DNA of 64,000 nt from Apostichopus japonicus (Eukaryota; Echinodermata; Holothuroidea; Aspidochirotida; Stichopodidae), in NCBI RefSeq assembly GCF_037975245.1, contig NC_092580.1, forward strand, positions 4,626,501 through 4,690,500, in the 5' to 3' direction. This document shows, piece by piece, positions 38,701 to 53,700 of the stretch (positions within the stretch are counted from its first letter, which is position 1; each line of letters begins with the position of its first letter). The notes under the pieces are model-generated. The model saw only the letters and a program-made list of their open reading frames with translations. It searched no databases and had not been told where the DNA came from. A program made the position numbers and the translations under genes.

Positions 38701-41700
38701 CATCAGTCCATGCAAGCAACAGTAAGCAATGTATGATGCTACAAAGCCAATGGAATTTCCCCACCCAATCCCCCACCTCCTTCCAGGCCTAATAAAAGCT
38801 AACCTTAATTTATTAAGGACCTCCTTGTTCTTAACTGTTTATCCAATACGGTCACATTTCTGAATACCATCATTATTATTTGTTTCTTCTTTACAAGACT
38901 GAATCTACTAACCACAAAGTAGAAATCTTGGCTGGACACCCCTTTATAATCGTTTTCATCATCGCCTATGGTAATTTCTATTTTACCGTGGTGGGCTTTT
39001 CCCACATAGTTGCCTGTAAGTTTAGTGATGCAAGATACCCTACAAAAAAAAAGAAATCAAATCAATCATAATAATAATCAAATAAAAAAGAAATAATACA
39101 GCTGAAAATACTGACATTTTCATCGATCGATCGTTTTCATTGATCGAACGATCAATCGATCTGACCATGCCGGTCCCTCTCAACATACACTAATTTCTGT
39201 CACAGCAACACATCTTGTACCACCCCACCACACCCTCCCCTCACCCCACCCTTACCTCACCCCGAAGGAAGCCTCTGCATTGTCTAAATCCCACACACTG
39301 CGATACAGTAAACACTTCTCTTGGAGTACACTCCACTAAACGTTATCGACAAGAGTCATCATGCATGTTTGCAGTGTCACAATGCAGCCCAAGTGTGACT
39401 TCTCGTGAAACGATAGTACCACAAGCCAGGCTACTCACTCTGAGACGGGTACATAACTGTCTGCGATCACCACGCACTCTACTCCGTCCACCAGAATCTG
39501 CTTAATATTGGTGACATTACGGCCCAGGTTTTGGCCAACGATTCTGACCACCGTATCCCCAGCCACGTGTCCCGCAATTGGAAAGAACTGAAGTGAGAGA
39601 TAAATGCAAACACAAAAAGGATAGTTAACATAACATTTTTCAATGTTTCCAATGTCTTTTGGGATATTAAAACAATAATTAAAATGTTGTACAACAGATC
39701 ATAATTGGATGTTACTTTGCAAAGTTTCAGAAAACTGGGTCAACAGTCTCAAGTGACCAAATGGTACATGAAACAGTGCTACGTGTGTGTATGTAGACAC
39801 CATCCACTTAGCCATGTGATACCCTCAATACACGTACACTCATATTTGCACTATCGATGACAGGGTTGGCGACACGTAGCTAGACTGTACTATCAATAAA
39901 TACACTGGGATCCTACAGCGGTACGTGGTGGGTGTACAACACTGATGAAACTTACACTGTCTATGACAGGGTTGGGACAGAGAACATTATTATGTAGCCA
40001 CATGGTACTATCAAGACACTGAGAATTGATGGTACATCGATCCGTGCCTTTACACCATCCGCATTCAAACTTGCTGGGGGCAACCAAACATTGACCGCAG
40101 CTGCTACGTTGGACATGACACTTGTAAAGAATAGCTGAAAGTAGAAAGAAATGAAAGCATTGATAGAAAATAGATCCCAATCCCCCTCCCTCATACACCC
40201 ATATCAAAATATGACTACCAGTGGTGTTTCCTAGGTTATTTCCCCTCCCTCACCACCACCCATTTCACCTATATCAAGATATGATTAACCAGTGGTATTT
40301 CCTAGGTTATTCCCCTTCCTCACCCATATGCTTTCTGGTCACTTCGCCCAACAACCATTTCGCCCAACTGCCATTTCGCCCTACCAGCCTGGTCATTTCA
40401 CCCAACCAGCCTGGTCATTTCGCCCAACCAGCCTGGTCATTTCGCCCTACCAGCCTGGTCATTTCACCCAACCAGCCTGGTCATTTCGCCCAACCTTTTT
40501 TTTTACTAATATTCAGTCAGAATAATATTACTTTTTCTATTTCACTAGTTCAATTTAATTTATTTTGGATTATATTACTTCGTGGTAGGTAAATAAAGTG
40601 AGGTCCACTCGATATCGATTGGAGTCTGAGCAGTTATTTCGGTTATAACGGGAGGATTACACTACTTTAGGCGGCTACACATACAGTGGTAGTTATATTG
40701 ATTATTATTAAAACAAAGGGGAATCGGTGTGGAATAATATCACCGTTTCTATTTCACTAGTTCAATTTTATTTATTTTGGGTTGTAGTATTACACTACTT
40801 TAGGCGTTAACAATTCCAGAACGTTTCCTATCAAACCTAACCCCTAAAACACTGATCCATCCTCAAGTTTCCTTAATATTAGGTTCGTATCTTGTAACGT
40901 TAACAATTCCCGCACGTTTCATTTTGAAGTATAATATTTAATCACGGTTGGGCGAAATGACCAGGCTGGTTGGGCGAAATGACCAGGCTGGTTGGGCGAA
41001 GTGACCAGCTTCCACCCATATCACCTACATCAAGATCTGATTAACCAGTAGTGTTTCCTGGGTTATTCCCCTTCCTCATACACACCCATATCAAGATATG
41101 ATTACCAGTGGTGTTTCCTGGTATGCCCCCTCCCTCACCCATATCACCTGAAGCAATGTATGATTAACCAGTGGTGTTTCCTGGGTTATTCCCTATCCCT
41201 CACAAGTCACAACCACCCATATCACCTATATCAAGATATGATTACCAGTGGTGTTTCCTGGGTTATTCCCCATCCCTCACCCTAACCCATATCACCTGTA
41301 TCAATATATGATTACCAGTGGTGTTTCCTGGGTTATTACCCATCCCTCACCCACACCCATATCACCTATATCAATATATGATTACCAGTGCTGTTTCCTG
41401 GGTTATTCCCCCTCCCTCACCCCACCCATATCACCTATATCAAGATATGATTACCAGTGGTGTTTCCTGGGTTATCTATGACAAAGTTTTCATTCCAGGT
41501 TACACTTAGTACAACTTCGAGCTGCTGTGTCTCATTCTCATAGGTGTACTGTAACATAAAGAAAAAAAATATGGGGTTATTAATATTATGAAAATTAGTG
41601 TTATTTGTGGTCAAAATGATCTTGTTGGGTTTGCAAATATTCATTCAGTAGGGTCATCATTGTGATGTTGCAGAATGTCTATAGGATGGAAGGAAATATG

Positions 41701-44700
41701 GGGATCAAGAGGGCAATAGGCTGTGTGGAGGGGGACATTGGGTGGGGGGAGTGGAATAGTCACAAATCACTGTTAAACTTTCAAAATACATTTCCATTTT
41801 GTAGCTATATAAGACCTTAATCATTTACAAAATTCTCAAACGTGGGGTGGGGGAGAGGAGGGACAACTCCTGCCCGTAGGCCCCATTCTCCAGGCACATC
41901 TACCACTGGAGGGTTGCCAAGAGGATAAAGCCTTAATTGACTAAAGGCATAAATGCCAACAAAAAGAGATATTTTTAAGGAAACTAGACATTTAAATAGC
42001 TTTAATATTGATTAAAAAATATCTTAACTATTTCAACCACATAAGAAATCTGTTTGGTGGATTCAAGGGGTCTCCTGTGATTAGTGACATTTTGCATAGT
42101 TTTATCATGGTGATGCACCGTTCGTACCCATTGATGAATTACAGCATTCACAACTCTGTGGGCTAATGCATAAAACATTCAACACAGTACAACAGCCATT
42201 TTCATCGATGCATGGGATTCTAGTCATATCCACAATGGATATTGATGGTTATGTTCCATCAATATCACTTTGATTTTTTAATTTTTTTTTTGGCCTTTAT
42301 TGACTAGTTTTCTCTTCCTTCAATTTCCACGAGCCTCCGATAATCTCCTTAAAAAAAACATTTATTCGTTCGGGACTCCATTTTCTCATTAAAAACTAAT
42401 TATAAAGAGGGCATCCGTCCACACAAGTTCTTCTCCTATTTCATCAGCTTGAAACAGCTTTCAGCCATCATCTAGCTGCCAAATACACTTGCCAGAGGCC
42501 CAAAGGAACTTGGCTAAGATACCTGGCACCTCTAAGCATCTCTCGACATCAATGGGGGGGGGGGGGGGGACGGGTTGAGGACTTGAGATTATTGAATCAT
42601 GAAATTTCAAATTGTAAATGAGATTGAGGCTCTCCATATTAAATTTTACATCCAAACAGGACAACAAGAAAAGAACCACCTGCAGAGAAGACATCTTCGG
42701 CATTTATATTTTCAGATTTGAAAAAATCCATAAAATATGGAAAGAAACAAATTTATACCAATAAATTCTTTCAAACAAATTTTAGCACATCCAAACAATG
42801 TCTTTATAGCCTTGATGTTAGATTTCCCTTAATAAGGAATCCATATTGCATGTGATATGAATTTTATTTCCCCTTTCTCTGTAAACTCAGTTCAGATATC
42901 CAGAGATTTGAGCAGGAGGCCTGCAGTGACTTAATTTGTCAGAATATTATCAGTTTTGTATTTTTCATGGGATATGATGATATTTTTTTGGAGAGATTTA
43001 ACGAAATTAACAATGTGATCAGAGATGGAATGAATTAATTGTATGTGTCTAGACGGAGGGTAGCTTAATTAGCTGTGGGAAGCAAGTGCATCGGGAATTT
43101 ATTTGATATTGAGGGGTTATCTTTTTTGGGGGCTTTTCCTTTGGTACTGTAACTACATAAAATACTAGTCTAAAATATGGGTAATATTTTGTGTGCATAG
43201 ATCTGCATAATTGCTTGTCTCGTGTTCAATGTGTGTTGAATACTAATGTTACGAATAACAATCTGTAGGGGTCAAAAACACAACACAGATGTCAATCAGT
43301 TTTGATAACACCTGGATCAATAACAAGCAATAAGAACAGTTATTCAAACAACGCCAAACACAACAATACCAGACAAATAACAACACCATTGCTTACCGAA
43401 AGCATTAATCGCCGGACGCATGCAGGGGCAGGTTTATTGACCATCCCTTACCGTTCATGAAGGTATATTAGGCTAAATGCGAAAATAACCCGTTTCATAT
43501 AATCACTTAAACCGATGGCATATAACATGAAGTCTGGCTCCATTATACAACATTTCCGTACCGGAGTGAGCCGTTCGAAGGAGGACACATTTTTGAAATA
43601 CGTTTGAGTGGTTAATTGTTGGCGATACTGAGTACAAGCTGTTAAGTGTTCACCCTGTAGCCTCCTAAATTGTTTTTTATATTTTTCCTTCAGTACAACA
43701 CATTAATGGCCGACACATTAGCTTGTGTGCCTGGTCAATATCGGGGACTAACTGCGTGTGGCTATTAAAACACAAGATGTTTCCAATTTCATTGTTCTTC
43801 TGCAGAAGGGCTAAACATTTTAGCCAAAAAAACAAAACAATTGACATGTTCATGATTATATTTAACTGCTGTACCCGAGATAGTACCAAAAACCGAGTGT
43901 TGGGTTAGGGACCGTTATGTTCGTGTCTATGGCAGAACACATATAACGAGGTTTCTGTACCCAACTCACCATCTTATTGTTGCATCTCAATGTCTCAGCG
44001 TCAATTCTCTGAGCGGATACGACAGAGTTAAGGTTCTCATACCTCAGTATACACTCGTACTGTGAAAACGGCTGCTGCAAGAACAAAACAAGAAAAGAAG
44101 ATATAACAGATTACGTTACGAAATAAACAAGCGATGACTTTGTTTGAAAAAACAAAAAGTACGAAAAGAGATATGGTAATTATTATTTTGAAACATTTGT
44201 GATCGAGGTATATTATTCCATCAATATCCCATCCACTACAACCTGCCCGCATGTTCTTATTTTCTTTCTCAGATTCAGGCATTTCATTGAGTTAGCAATC
44301 GCATAGCTCTGGGTTGGGGAAAAGTTACAAACATGCAACTATCTTCTCCATCTCTCTTAATGCATCATTTCAAAAGGGAAAGTGCCGGGATTGTCCCCTG
44401 TAGTTTCTTTTTTCTCCTTTTTTCCGTTCCTTACCTGATACAATGCTTCAATATGAATTACTCAACTATATATTAAGAACCTGATATCGAAGTTGAACAT
44501 TTTCAAATCAAACTTCTCCCTAAATCGAGTTTGTATAACTTGGTTAGTGATAACCAATCATAATCACAGTTAACATCAAATTTATTGGAACTATTTATGA
44601 CGTCCTTCAAGATGTCACCAACTCCTTCAATGATAAAATTCAGACAAGGTATCTTGTGTATCGCTGTACTGTCAGTCTATGCAAAGTTAAGACTGTATGT

Positions 44701-47700
44701 TTTGTCTGGATCAAGCTGTGATATATTATCAATATTAAGCCATTTCTTAGCAACAATGAATAATTATGATTTCCTTCGATCAGCAGAAATTATTCAGCAA
44801 CACCTTGTAAGTATCAGACATATTCCAATGCCAACTTAGCTGTTTCTGACTTTCTATGAGTTTACATAAATTTACAAGCCATCTTCTCCTAACTATCAAA
44901 CTTCACACTCACGTAAGTAGTCAAAGTCTATGGACAAGGAACAAGTTATGAAAGGGGTGGAGGGGGAGGGACCCCAATATGAGAAGTTACGATAAATCCA
45001 ACTAATTAAATACACAAACATTAATTTCGCCAAATTCTGATACATAAATGAGCTACGCAGAATCGAAAAAGCTTGGGTTGGCCTAGAATAAATAATGACA
45101 ATTCCTTTTGAAAGTTAAGCCTGTTCTGATGGCTTTTAAATCTGTTATCTACAAACTTCTCACAAGTTACCTCTTCTCCACTGTCACACAGCAAGAGATG
45201 TGTTTTGTTTCAAAACACGCAACACTGGTTTAACGCTCTTCGTTTACCAGGTTTTTTACTTTATCATTCTAAGTCAAAATGCCGTCTTGGTTGTGCCGTA
45301 CAATATGTCACGCATGTACATTGCGATAAAATCCCAAAGTCTCAGTGTGATATGTTGAACATACAATAAACAAGTTTATAAACATTGATAAACTAATTTA
45401 AATATCAAGTTTAAGAGAAACAACAACTTCTGTTCCTGCTACTCTCTTACGAGATTGCTAATCGTATCTTTGTTTAGACTGTAATTAGACAATCTCTCCG
45501 AGTTGTAAACCGCGGTGAGGAGTTTTGTAAAGTTCGTTAATAACGAAGCAACGGACGGTAATACCGACCGCACGACACAAAAAGAAAACAAGACGAGAGA
45601 GTCGGTTTCCTTCAGAAAAGGCAAAAGCACCCGAAGTTATTTACATCCGTTTCCGGAGACATGACAAGTTGCGAGAAGCCCGATTCAAATTGTGATGTAA
45701 ACATTCCTGTGGAAGATTTTTCCTTCTTATTTTAAATTGCCCATAATTCATTATCTTGTCAAAACAGACAAGACCGAAAAACGAATCCTTCGATGGATAT
45801 CACGGAGAGAAGAAGCTGGAGGTAAAAAAAAAACTTTACCATCCACTAAATCATCTAACGTAAAATTGTCAATTTAAAATGGAAAGGTAAGAAGCACCAG
45901 CATTCCATTCTCTTTTCTTTCTTTTTGCCTCAGGAACCTGCAGGATACCGTTACATACTTCATATGGCCACTGCGGTAAATTAAGGGAAAGGGATTAGGC
46001 AGGGAGAAACATTGTAAATCATGTCGTCGCAATATAACTTACGCATCAACACGCTTGATAATGTCAAACTTTTCATAGCTGAAATGAAAACATGTGTACT
46101 TGCTCTTTTATTTACCTTTGGAACATGTTTTATTTTAATTGCAATTGGGGGGGGGGGAGAAGATATTATTCAGATATGAAGCAAATATGGATGATTTCAA
46201 CTTCACTTAATAATACTATGGTTGTGTGGAGTTTTGCAGTTTCTGAAGATGAAGAAGCTTAAGGGTCTCATGCTGAGAGAGAAGTGGTTGTCATATTTAT
46301 GTTAATTCGCTTAATTTTGCCTATTTTGAGGTTATTTCTTACAAGTACCAAGCTACACTGTAGCTTGGATGGGATCGCAAGGTGCTCAGATCAGATGAAA
46401 AGTCCTCCAGGAGAAAAACACCATATATAGTATACGACAGGCCGACTATATCCCGCAAACAGCCTGCTTATTTTATTTTGGTATACCTCAATTTAAATTT
46501 GTCATGTTTATCTAAGCATTCAATGTTATTTAATCATTAAATGATATATATAGTTTTCATAATTTATCAAGAATGGTAAATGCTAGATGCATTAACATTT
46601 TCATAACATAAAGTTCACATCTGCACAGAAACCATGTGATGCAACAGTTGGTTCTGAGATTGATTAATAAACACTGCCGACCTGCAGTATCACAACTCCA
46701 CCTTCCCCTCACCCCCCCCCCCCCTTCTCACCTCCCTCTACCTTCCCAACTCCCAACATTATAGAGCATTCTTGGGAACACTGAAATTATCATTACCCAT
46801 TTTAAACCCATCTTCCTCCTTTTGATCTCTCTTTATGTCTCAGTAACATTCTCTTGCAAACAATTTCATCGCACATTCTTTTAAAGCTGATATATGTGAT
46901 CTGTTCGACCACTTTCAAGACTTCTTCTTGAAATTTAGCTCGACAAGTTTTGGAAAAATTATTACTTAGTGATCTGGAAAAAAAAGACGTTTTTATCAAT
47001 TTGGAAATCCACACGTGACTTAAACACCGTCCTATAATTTCAAACATTTTACACATGCGTACGTTGTGCCGCCTTCACGAGTCTTAACTTTTGATAATTC
47101 TGAGTCACCGCAAAAAACTTAATACGAGGACGGGGAACAGACAGAGAAACGAGAAGGTTGGATGTACTTTCGGTTCCATTAACATTATGTATTTATGAAC
47201 GGCAAACATTTTGGACCATCAAATTTGACTATCTGCTCGAACAGCTGCTGGAGTATGTCATTAACACGCCGTGTGTAATGACTATTTAAATGTATGAATT
47301 AGCACATTACAATTACGCTGGCAAACATCACCATATGGTCTAAAGAGACACCTCGTTAAGTGCACTCTACAAAATGAGTTTTGTTAATCTTCGAGTCGAC
47401 GGTGCATTTTCTACATAATGAAGACGGTAGGCTGATCACCGAGCATTGGGCATGTTTCCATATCAATCATATGGTGACTTGACTTCATAACCCAATTTTG
47501 TGAGACAAACTTTACAGGAGGCAGGTTTATTTCACTTTTGAGCGAGTTTAGAATGAATGATCAGTTGTTGCTAAATCGCTTAAAACCGACAAAAAATATT
47601 CCAATAAAGGACCGGCCTGGCTGCCAATGTACTTTTGCAATTGCCATAGCAACTAACAAAACTATCGATGCTCCAGAGAGAAGATGTCACTGGCATATTT

Positions 47701-50700
47701 TGACGGAGAGAAAGTTCCTTCGAAAGAGAATAAAATTCTCCAAACAAATGCATGATGTTCTCTACACCGGGACTACAGACGTGACAATCATGCTTCAAAG
47801 ATTTAAAACCGACTTGGTGGTAGTGAAGCAGATTAGACATCGGCAACGAAGCTAGAGAGGTCTATGATACAATGTGTGTAAAATCAAAGGGAAATTTGAA
47901 ACTGACACTTAAAATTGTGTAACACAAACTGTGACTTTGTTTTCCTTTTACTGCTCTCGAATCCCCGTCCGATCATCTTGAACTTGTCACTATCGCAAGA
48001 TTGATAATCTCCACGGTACCCGTTTCCGACCATGTTAATAGCGGCTTTAGGAAATGGAGCATAAAAGATTGGTTTAAAGCAAGGCCAGTCAGAGAAGGGC
48101 AAAAGACAGCGAGCATCACCAGATCACCTGCGGCTTACTGCCGTGCTTCAAACATGGGCTCTGCTTTCTTTTATTTTTTTTTCCTTCTTCAGAGAACGAA
48201 CGGGGGAGCTGATAGGCTAATCTCCATTCAACGATCTCTCATTTCGTGTGATTTATGCCATTGGTCATCTCACTGAGAGAAATTAAATGCTGGATCTGTT
48301 TGCGTCGGTGCTGGTGCACTACTACGATCGTATTTCCCACTCGAGCAGACCTGGGTTTGGCCGTAGCTTTGGTGGAGCGGAGACCGGGTGGATGTGTTAG
48401 AGAAGCCAACTATCAAGAGTGCACATGCGGTAACCTTGACAACATTAGCGAGAGTCACGTATCTTTAAATTATTGACAGAAATCAGAGATACATATTTTG
48501 TAGGTCAATGAAGGGAAAATCTATGACAGGCAATTAAAACGTTAAGACCCGGCTGATTTTAGGCGGGAAGCCGATCGGTTTGAGGTTTCACGGCTGATCA
48601 TCGGTTCATCTTCTGAATATTGAGCAATAATGGGTAATTGGTGCGATTTTTCTCAAAATTTCCGTGCATTATTGTTTTCACAAAGTCCCTTACAAGGCAA
48701 TTATCTCCAATCCTTACAGTTCATAGTCTACTAGTTATAACAAAACCGAGTTGTGTCATCTTAAAATGTATTTCCACGAGACCAACCGCTTACACATGTA
48801 TATATATATATACATACTACATAGATTAAATGTTACAAGATAATTGCTTTAGATGAGGTTGTATAGTATACAGATATCATTTTTCTTTTCATTATTACTT
48901 GTGTTTCTGTCTGACTTCCAAAAATTCTTACACATTATGCAGCAGCGAGTTGAGCACTGTACATGTTCTTTAAAGAATAGTCCAGATGTTTCAATATTTA
49001 ATGATAAATAGCCAATGGACAACTGGACAAAGTGAAATTGTGAGGCCAAAACCGTGTTTGTAGTAGTTGTACCACATTTTCTTTTTTGGTTGGGGGGTCG
49101 TGGTAAATTTTGAAATGTCATTTCGGTCTCGAACTGTAAATCAGATAAATACATGCCATTTTGAAGTAGTTTTGTATTTCTAATGGTTATATATTATCAA
49201 CATGAAAAAAAAACCTCCGGGCTAATTTTTTTGTCTTTTTAATTCAACAAACAGGCTCCGAGTGAGCGAGAACACCAACCATTATTTTATCATTCTTTAT
49301 ACTTTATACAAAAATATTGCTTTATTTTTCGGGGTCTGACAATATTTTTTATAGTTTCTTTCACTGACCATTGCAGGGCGAAAATTTGATTCCGTATCGC
49401 ATCCCAGAATGCTTTGCAAAATGGGCAACTATACAAATGCAGAGAAACTGTAGAACTTTGTAAGAGAAAAAATAACCAGAACTTATATGAGCTGCTTAAT
49501 TAACAAAACTTGTTTCCCTACCATTGGCCACAACAGTTGTCGACAACAGTTGAATTGTAAATCTTCCTAGGCAAGATAATATTGTCTGCTATCATTATCC
49601 AATCATAGCAAGGGTTACTAAAGTTCTCAATCCAAACAACGACGAAAACCAAAAGAAATTTAGAAGTCAAAGAATACAAAATGGGATACGTTTTTTATCT
49701 CTCTCTCGCTAAATTACCTACTTGACATTTTGCTTTCAACTTTAAATGCAACAACCATTGTATAAATTCAGAGTTAATCCATCTATGATCAATGAAACTG
49801 TATTTATAAATGCTCCCAAACAGCCTGGAGGGTTTTTTAGATTAGCAATAAACATGAAAATGACTCATAAAACCAACTTTCCTTTATAAAAAAATAAAAA
49901 GAGTTCACGTTTTTCAACAGGCGCTATTTAAAAAAAAAAAAAAAACCTTGACAAAACAGTCAAATTTCACGATGTTATTTTCGGCTAACAGGCTTTAGTT
50001 TGACTTGAGGGATAAAGGTGTCATTGCTTCAATCTTTGGTAAAAATTTGTTTTTTTCTTTTTCCTGTGAAGCTTTTGTTACATTTGATTTGCAAAGAATT
50101 GGGTATGGAAAGTAAATTTTACTTCTAATAGTGCACACTCGGGTGAACTTTAATACCTCGGACACACACCTCTGAAGACCTATTTCATTGTCCAGGTGAC
50201 AATGCCAGACGAGGTAAAACTGGACACCTAGTGAGTTTAGTCCGGGTTAATTGCTTCCAACATCACACCTGAGCGGTCACACAATCACCTCAGGTATAGA
50301 CTCAGAGACAAACTACTGAACGATTATAAAGACCAACACAGAGAGAAGGACTAAAATGGAACCATTTCAAAATAATGTCTGGGATTTTCTGGAATTAAAG
50401 GGGCAAGAATGCTCAATTTGGAAATGACCTCTTAAAGTCTATCAAGGTTAAATGCAAACAAAGAATTTTTTCTTTCTTTTTCAAAACAGCAAGAGTCAGT
50501 AACAGTTGCTGCGAGGTTACAGCTCCCTTGTGTCAATTTATCAAAAAGGATCTTGGTGAATAATGGTAACACACCAGAGTTGTATGAAGATAACGCCCCC
50601 CTCCCCCCGGTATGAAATATAGCAATTGAAAAAACTCTAGCTTATTACAGCCATGACTAATTTACAGCGGGTATGAGGTACTGTCTGCGAACCAAAAGTG

Positions 50701-53700
50701 CTAAACCCCTTCTCCCCCGTTTCAAATTTCAAAACTACTCTTGAAATTTACGTCCTAGAGTACGACTGAATGAATATTCAGATCTTGTTTTCCATATGTT
50801 GCCAGACCAGTGTTTATCAGTTAGCTAGAAACATTCTGCTAGGCATGGGAAAATGGATAGCTACCAACATATATACCTATGTATTAATACCACCAATTAT
50901 TAGATGATATCAGAAATTATAAATTGAGTTTGTCTTCGGGGGAGGGGGAGGGGGAGGGGGAGGGGGAGGGAGGGAGGGATCTGGATACACATCATTGCTA
51001 AAATCCTCAGACAGGTCTAGTGGCTTAGATAACTTTACTGTACTACCTAGTTAAACATTATTCTGATCCTTCGCCCTGGCCCAATACGACCTCCTCAAAG
51101 GGATTTAAGGTATATGAAATTAATAACTTGCAGGCAAAGCCAACAAAGTTGTTTTTTCCAGCACAGTTTGCAGTCTTCATCTGCATTTTCTGAGCCCTAT
51201 AATCCAAACTGTTTTTTTAGATAACAAAGTCCCGGACATTCATCCCCTGTACTCATTATTTATACAACGGTTTTACATTTTAAAGGAAGCCTGCTGTGGG
51301 AATTAAGACTATAAAGCCATGGTCACATGAAACAAACAAAAAACAAAAAAACACACAAAATACAAAAAAAAAAAGAGGCTCTCAATTTACATAAATTTGA
51401 CTGTTAAAGATGGTAATTAAAAGAGGAAAATTGTCAGCCCAATCCACCAAAAGTGACAGAACCAATAAATTATTTTAACAACCTGACACTACGGAAAGTG
51501 ACATTTTCACAACCTTATCTGACGCTACTCTGTGACTGTGACTCAAATTCGAATGCAATCGAATTCTTATACACACTTTGTGAGAATCTTCATCACAGAA
51601 TAATTGTCTTTCCAAAAAAACTCCTTCAATTACCCTATCAGGGAAAACGTTTTTTGACTTTTAATTTTTCTCACCTCTCTAAATACTCTTGCTTGTAGCT
51701 TTGATGCGAGAAAGGCAGGGATAAAACACCCAAGTGAGTTAGATATTAACCTTGTGGATTATCAAAACTCAAACACCGAAAGTCAGGACCTAAACGGACT
51801 TGTTCTCCGAACAGGCCGTGGAATTATTTTTTTCTTTCCTCACCGGTATCTATGGGCAACGATAACTAAGATGGTTCATGCCTTTCTTCCAACTTCTTGT
51901 CAAGTGAATTGGAAATATCCCAGATACAATTTTTGGGGGATTCGGTTTCAAAGCAGTCACAAGACTCATGTAAGAAAGGAGCAATGTAAATATTTGTCAT
52001 CGTGCTGTGGAAGCGCAATGGTCCAATGGGAAGGCGAAGGATTTGCAATCAAAAGATTGCAGGTTCGAGTCCTGGCCAGATCACTATGTTGGGCAAGGCA
52101 CTCTTCACCCAGTTGTGAGAATGGCGGACACCTGTGAGGTAACTCGTAGTAAATACAATGACGTGTGCCGGTTTGTGACTGCAACCTATGGGAAGTCCCA
52201 CGTGCGACACGTGGATGTGGTGCAACACATCGATGTGTCTGAAGTTTGCACACTTGGGTGTGTAGGGGGGGAGGGGTGACAAGTTACCTATGAACATCCC
52301 TTAAATGTTGTGAAAGTCATGTGAGAAGGCCTTGCCTTGATACAAGACTGTAAATCCTCAACTTTAAACAGTTCAGACTCAACTTACTTCTACCTCGGGA
52401 AGATTTGCAGCCTTCACAATGAACGGTATGGTCACACCAGCTGGTATGAGAATGGGTAGATTGTCCTCCAGGATATGAGGGCAGTATTCTCGTCCTTTGA
52501 CATTGCTATCAGAACTCTGTTGCAATCAAAGTAAAAAACATACATATATAATAAAAAATATAAATCTGATCAAATTATCATATTAAGTGAACTTGGATGA
52601 GCCCTGGCATATTTTACATTCATTGTCCTACATTGTCCACACATAGGTCCTATACCTGTGCTTGTATGTGTGGTGCTTAGGTTCTTTCTATATGTGCAGC
52701 TGCCTATCAAGGTAACTACATGTGTATGCATATATGTGTGTGTGTGCATGCTTAGGACTCCTATACATGTATGCCCTGACAAATTATGAGACCGGAAAAT
52801 CAAATTCCTATGCATGCGACGATATCCTCAAATTTGACTTCATCTTGGCGATTTAGTACAAAACAGACGCTTGTTAAAGGAAGGCACAGTCTCAATTTTG
52901 TAGATACTGTACATGCAAGCAGTTTGTAAACCAAAACTGTAACATGAGACCGTCATTTAACAGTATTAACATGCAATAATAACATCATAACCTGAACATC
53001 GAACACTAACATTGAATATAAGCGATTAAGGAACAGTTTTAAATCCTGTTTCAGGCAAAGTAGTTTGCAGACCGAGATTAACGTGAGAACATCATCTCGC
53101 AGGATCGACAGTTGTCTAGAATGTCACCTGAACACATTTCTCACGAATGAGAAACTCATTCCCAATCTCACCCCAAACCAAACCTCCCCCCCCCCCCCCC
53201 GTTCAACTGAATGAGTTTCATCACCCGAGTTTCAATAAAGCTTAGTTCCATTATTTTCCACATACTGACGCAAACAGCGACTCAACTCACCATCTGACTG
53301 TACACAGTGCCGTCCTGGTCACATGGCTCAGAGTTTCTCTTACAGCTGTTCTCAAAGATACACCAGTTACAGTTGAAGTCGTTCTGTACGCACTCTGTAC
53401 AAGAGAGGAAGCTCTGGCAGTCAAAGAAATCAAACTGTGTGCTGGCCACGATGGAGTTTGTGTTGCTGCAGAAGAGCCCCAAGTCTACTGTCAGAGCCGC
53501 TGAGTAAAAAATAGAGAAAAGAATCCATTTCATTAATTGACGTAACCGAATAAAATTCTAAATTGAATGTGTGTGGGGGGGGGACAGTTGCTTCAAACTG
53601 TTCAATTCTTGCACATCTATACACATTTTGTATCTTTGTAAAATGCTTCAATAGCCATCAAGACATTTTGGAGGATAATATATTTTAAGGTGATTGTCCT

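Larger units (their letters stand above)
44075..52387 (-). other. PLXN: 8.3-kb plexin intron between exons 4 and 5
   Basis: I found no exon in it. It contains a G-rich repeat at 50939-50982 and a tRNA-derived SINE near 52001-52270. A 105-codon + strand frame at 47538-47855 has no recognisable features. Poly(C)/poly(G) runs occur near 46147 and 46708. Confidence 0.65.

Noticed and set aside
39118-39165. ATCGATCGATCG palindrome as a mobile-element end.
   Set aside because: It is a short self-complementary GATC/GATCA stretch with no partner, no target duplication and no repeated copy in the window.
47538-47855. 105-codon + strand frame in a large plexin intron.
   Set aside because: It is basic and without recognisable motif; its length is within chance for this much intronic DNA.
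52001-52075. Functional tRNA gene.
   Set aside because: The B box is good, but the acceptor stem does not close convincingly and the SINE-type sequence follows directly, so it is read as a tRNA-derived SINE.
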